From Chitinophagaceae bacterium (GTDB lineage: Bacteria; Bacteroidota; Bacteroidia; Chitinophagales; Chitinophagaceae): a stretch of 6,333 nt of DNA. Numbering within the stretch: position 1 is the first letter of the stretch; each line of letters begins with the position of its first letter. The position numbers and the translations under genes are program-made. Positions 5,430 through 6,333 of the stretch are shown here, piece after piece. The DNA lies in contig JAGKWS010000153.1 in assembly GCA_021151685.1 (NCBI GenBank), positions 1-6,333 on the forward strand, given 5' to 3'. Under the pieces are notes generated by a model, which searched no databases, was not told the DNA's origin, and saw only the letters and a list, made by a program, of their open reading frames with translations.

Positions 5430-6333
5430 CTATGCAGGGTCTATGCCGTGGTCGTGCTGGTCGCGGCTTTTTTTGTCCAGAATTACCAGCATTACTACCG
5501 GAATGTAAAAGAGTGCGGCCACTTTGTGGGTTTCTATAAGCTCTGAAAAGAAGTTGTTGATAAAGCCCGCAGCAATGGCCATGGCCAGCCCCATGGTGAC
5601 ACAGCGGTAAAACTTGTCTTTGAAGCGGTGATATATCTTTTGTGCTTGGGCAAACACTACCACCATAAACAGGGCATAGAGCAGCATGGCGGGCCAGCCC
5701 TGCTCTACCAGCATATACAAAAAGTAGTTGTGCGTGGTAGACTGCTCGGTATTGCGGCTCACATACGTGCGGAATGATGTAACCGTATAGGGCTTGTAGT
5801 GATAGTAAAACGAACGGGGGCCATAACCTGTTATTGGTCTGTCTCTGCTCATACGCACGGCTGCTATCCAGCGATATACACGCTCCATAGACGACATATC
5901 GGTACCGCGGAAGGTAGCAATAACGTGGTCTGTAAAGTTCTTACGCATGAATGTGCGCTCGAAGTTGGGGCGATAGTCTATATAATTGTTGTTGAATGCC
6001 GCCAAAGAGAGCAAAAGTATGATGAGGGCGTAGAATGATGGCATTACCAGATTGACCAACCGCAGGCGCATGGCTACCCCTATAACCGCTGCAAACACTA
6101 TGGCCACAATAGCAGCACGGGCATAGGCAAATATGATGCCTGCCACAAAGATGAGTACAATGGCTATTACTGCCAGCTTGATGAGTACATGCCTGTGCCG
6201 TATCAGCGGCCAGCAGGTAACTATCAGTAGCGGAAAGAACATAGAAATAACCGTAGAATAGTCGACATGGTTGTAGTAGAGCTGGGTAATGGCGCGCTGT
6301 ATCTTATGAAAGGCAAACCCATACATAGAGTGG
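5430..6333 (-). CDS. O-antigen ligase-family (Wzy_C) membrane protein, N-terminus cut off by window edge
   Basis: The frame runs from a TAG at 5430-5432 through the right edge. The ATG at 6326 is preceded by in-frame codons, so it is probably internal and roughly 100-150 N-terminal residues are missing relative to the usual length of 400 or more. Counting from that Met, hydrophobic helices lie at about 25-42, 48-67, 70-86, 93-111, 210-227, 243-260 and 268-283. A large external loop (112-198) carries the family signature ERVYRWIAAVRM (148-159) followed by PITGYGPRSF (164-173), then THNYFLYMLVEQG (198-210). The Arg in YARAA (70) and His in THN (199) sit where WaaL-type ligases and Wzy-type polymerases have important Arg and His residues. 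These enzymes join or polymerise undecaprenyl-linked glycans on the periplasmic face. Ligase versus polymerase cannot be decided from this fragment. The C-terminus is a short polar tail ending GIDPA. Confidence 0.85.
   Translation of the reverse strand, partial: HSMYGFAFHKIQRAITQLYYNHVDYSTVISMFFPLLIVTCWPLIRHRHVLIKLAVIAIVLIFVAGIIFAYARAAIVAIVFAAVIGVAMRLRLVNLVMPSFYALIILLLSLAAFNNNYIDYRPNFERTFMRKNFTDHVIATFRGTDMSSMERVYRWIAAVRMSRDRPITGYGPRSFYYHYKPYTVTSFRTYVSRNTEQSTTHNYFLYMLVEQGWPAMLLYALFMVVVFAQAQKIYHRFKDKFYRCVTMGLAMAIAAGFINNFFSELIETHKVAALFYIPVVMLVILDKKSRDQHDHGIDPA

Overview
The window most likely comes from a member of the Bacteroidota, probably near Chitinophagaceae. The gene content points there: a secreted protein with a CarboxypepD_reg-like domain, a secreted DUF4440/NTF2-like protein, a predicted outer-membrane beta-barrel and a long TPR protein. 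A near-consensus Bacteroidetes promoter (TTTG, 20 nt, TAnnTTTG) upstream of one gene supports this. The assignment is inference from families and promoter style; there is no rRNA or other phylogenetic marker in the window.

Layout. Bases 2-229 hold the 3' end of an AT-rich, unrecognised plus-strand gene. Bases 230-777 hold no credible gene. That spacer carries a degenerate two-copy tandem repeat of about 75 bp, a set of mutually exclusive inverted repeats and possible terminators, and it lies where the plus-strand gene and the minus-strand genes converge. From 778 to the right edge every gene is on the minus strand. In transcription order, right to left, they are: an O-antigen ligase-family membrane protein cut by the right edge; a TPR protein ending at a strong intrinsic terminator (3864-3889); three small genes (a 59-aa two-helix membrane protein, a secreted DUF4440-like protein overlapping it by 4 bp, and a 95-aa three-helix membrane protein 12 bp further on); a 301-aa secreted CarboxypepD_reg-like protein; and a 341-aa predicted outer-membrane protein with its own promoter.

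How the genes may work together. All but the TPR protein are predicted to be exported or in a membrane, so this is a cell-envelope neighbourhood. The TPR protein may be a cytoplasmic scaffold. Only the three small genes are tightly packed enough to call an operon with confidence. The 301-aa gene may be read through from them, and the TPR and 341-aa genes look like separate units. I see no mobile-element genes, CRISPR array, tRNA, rRNA or defence system. The least explained sequence is the structured spacer at 230-777.
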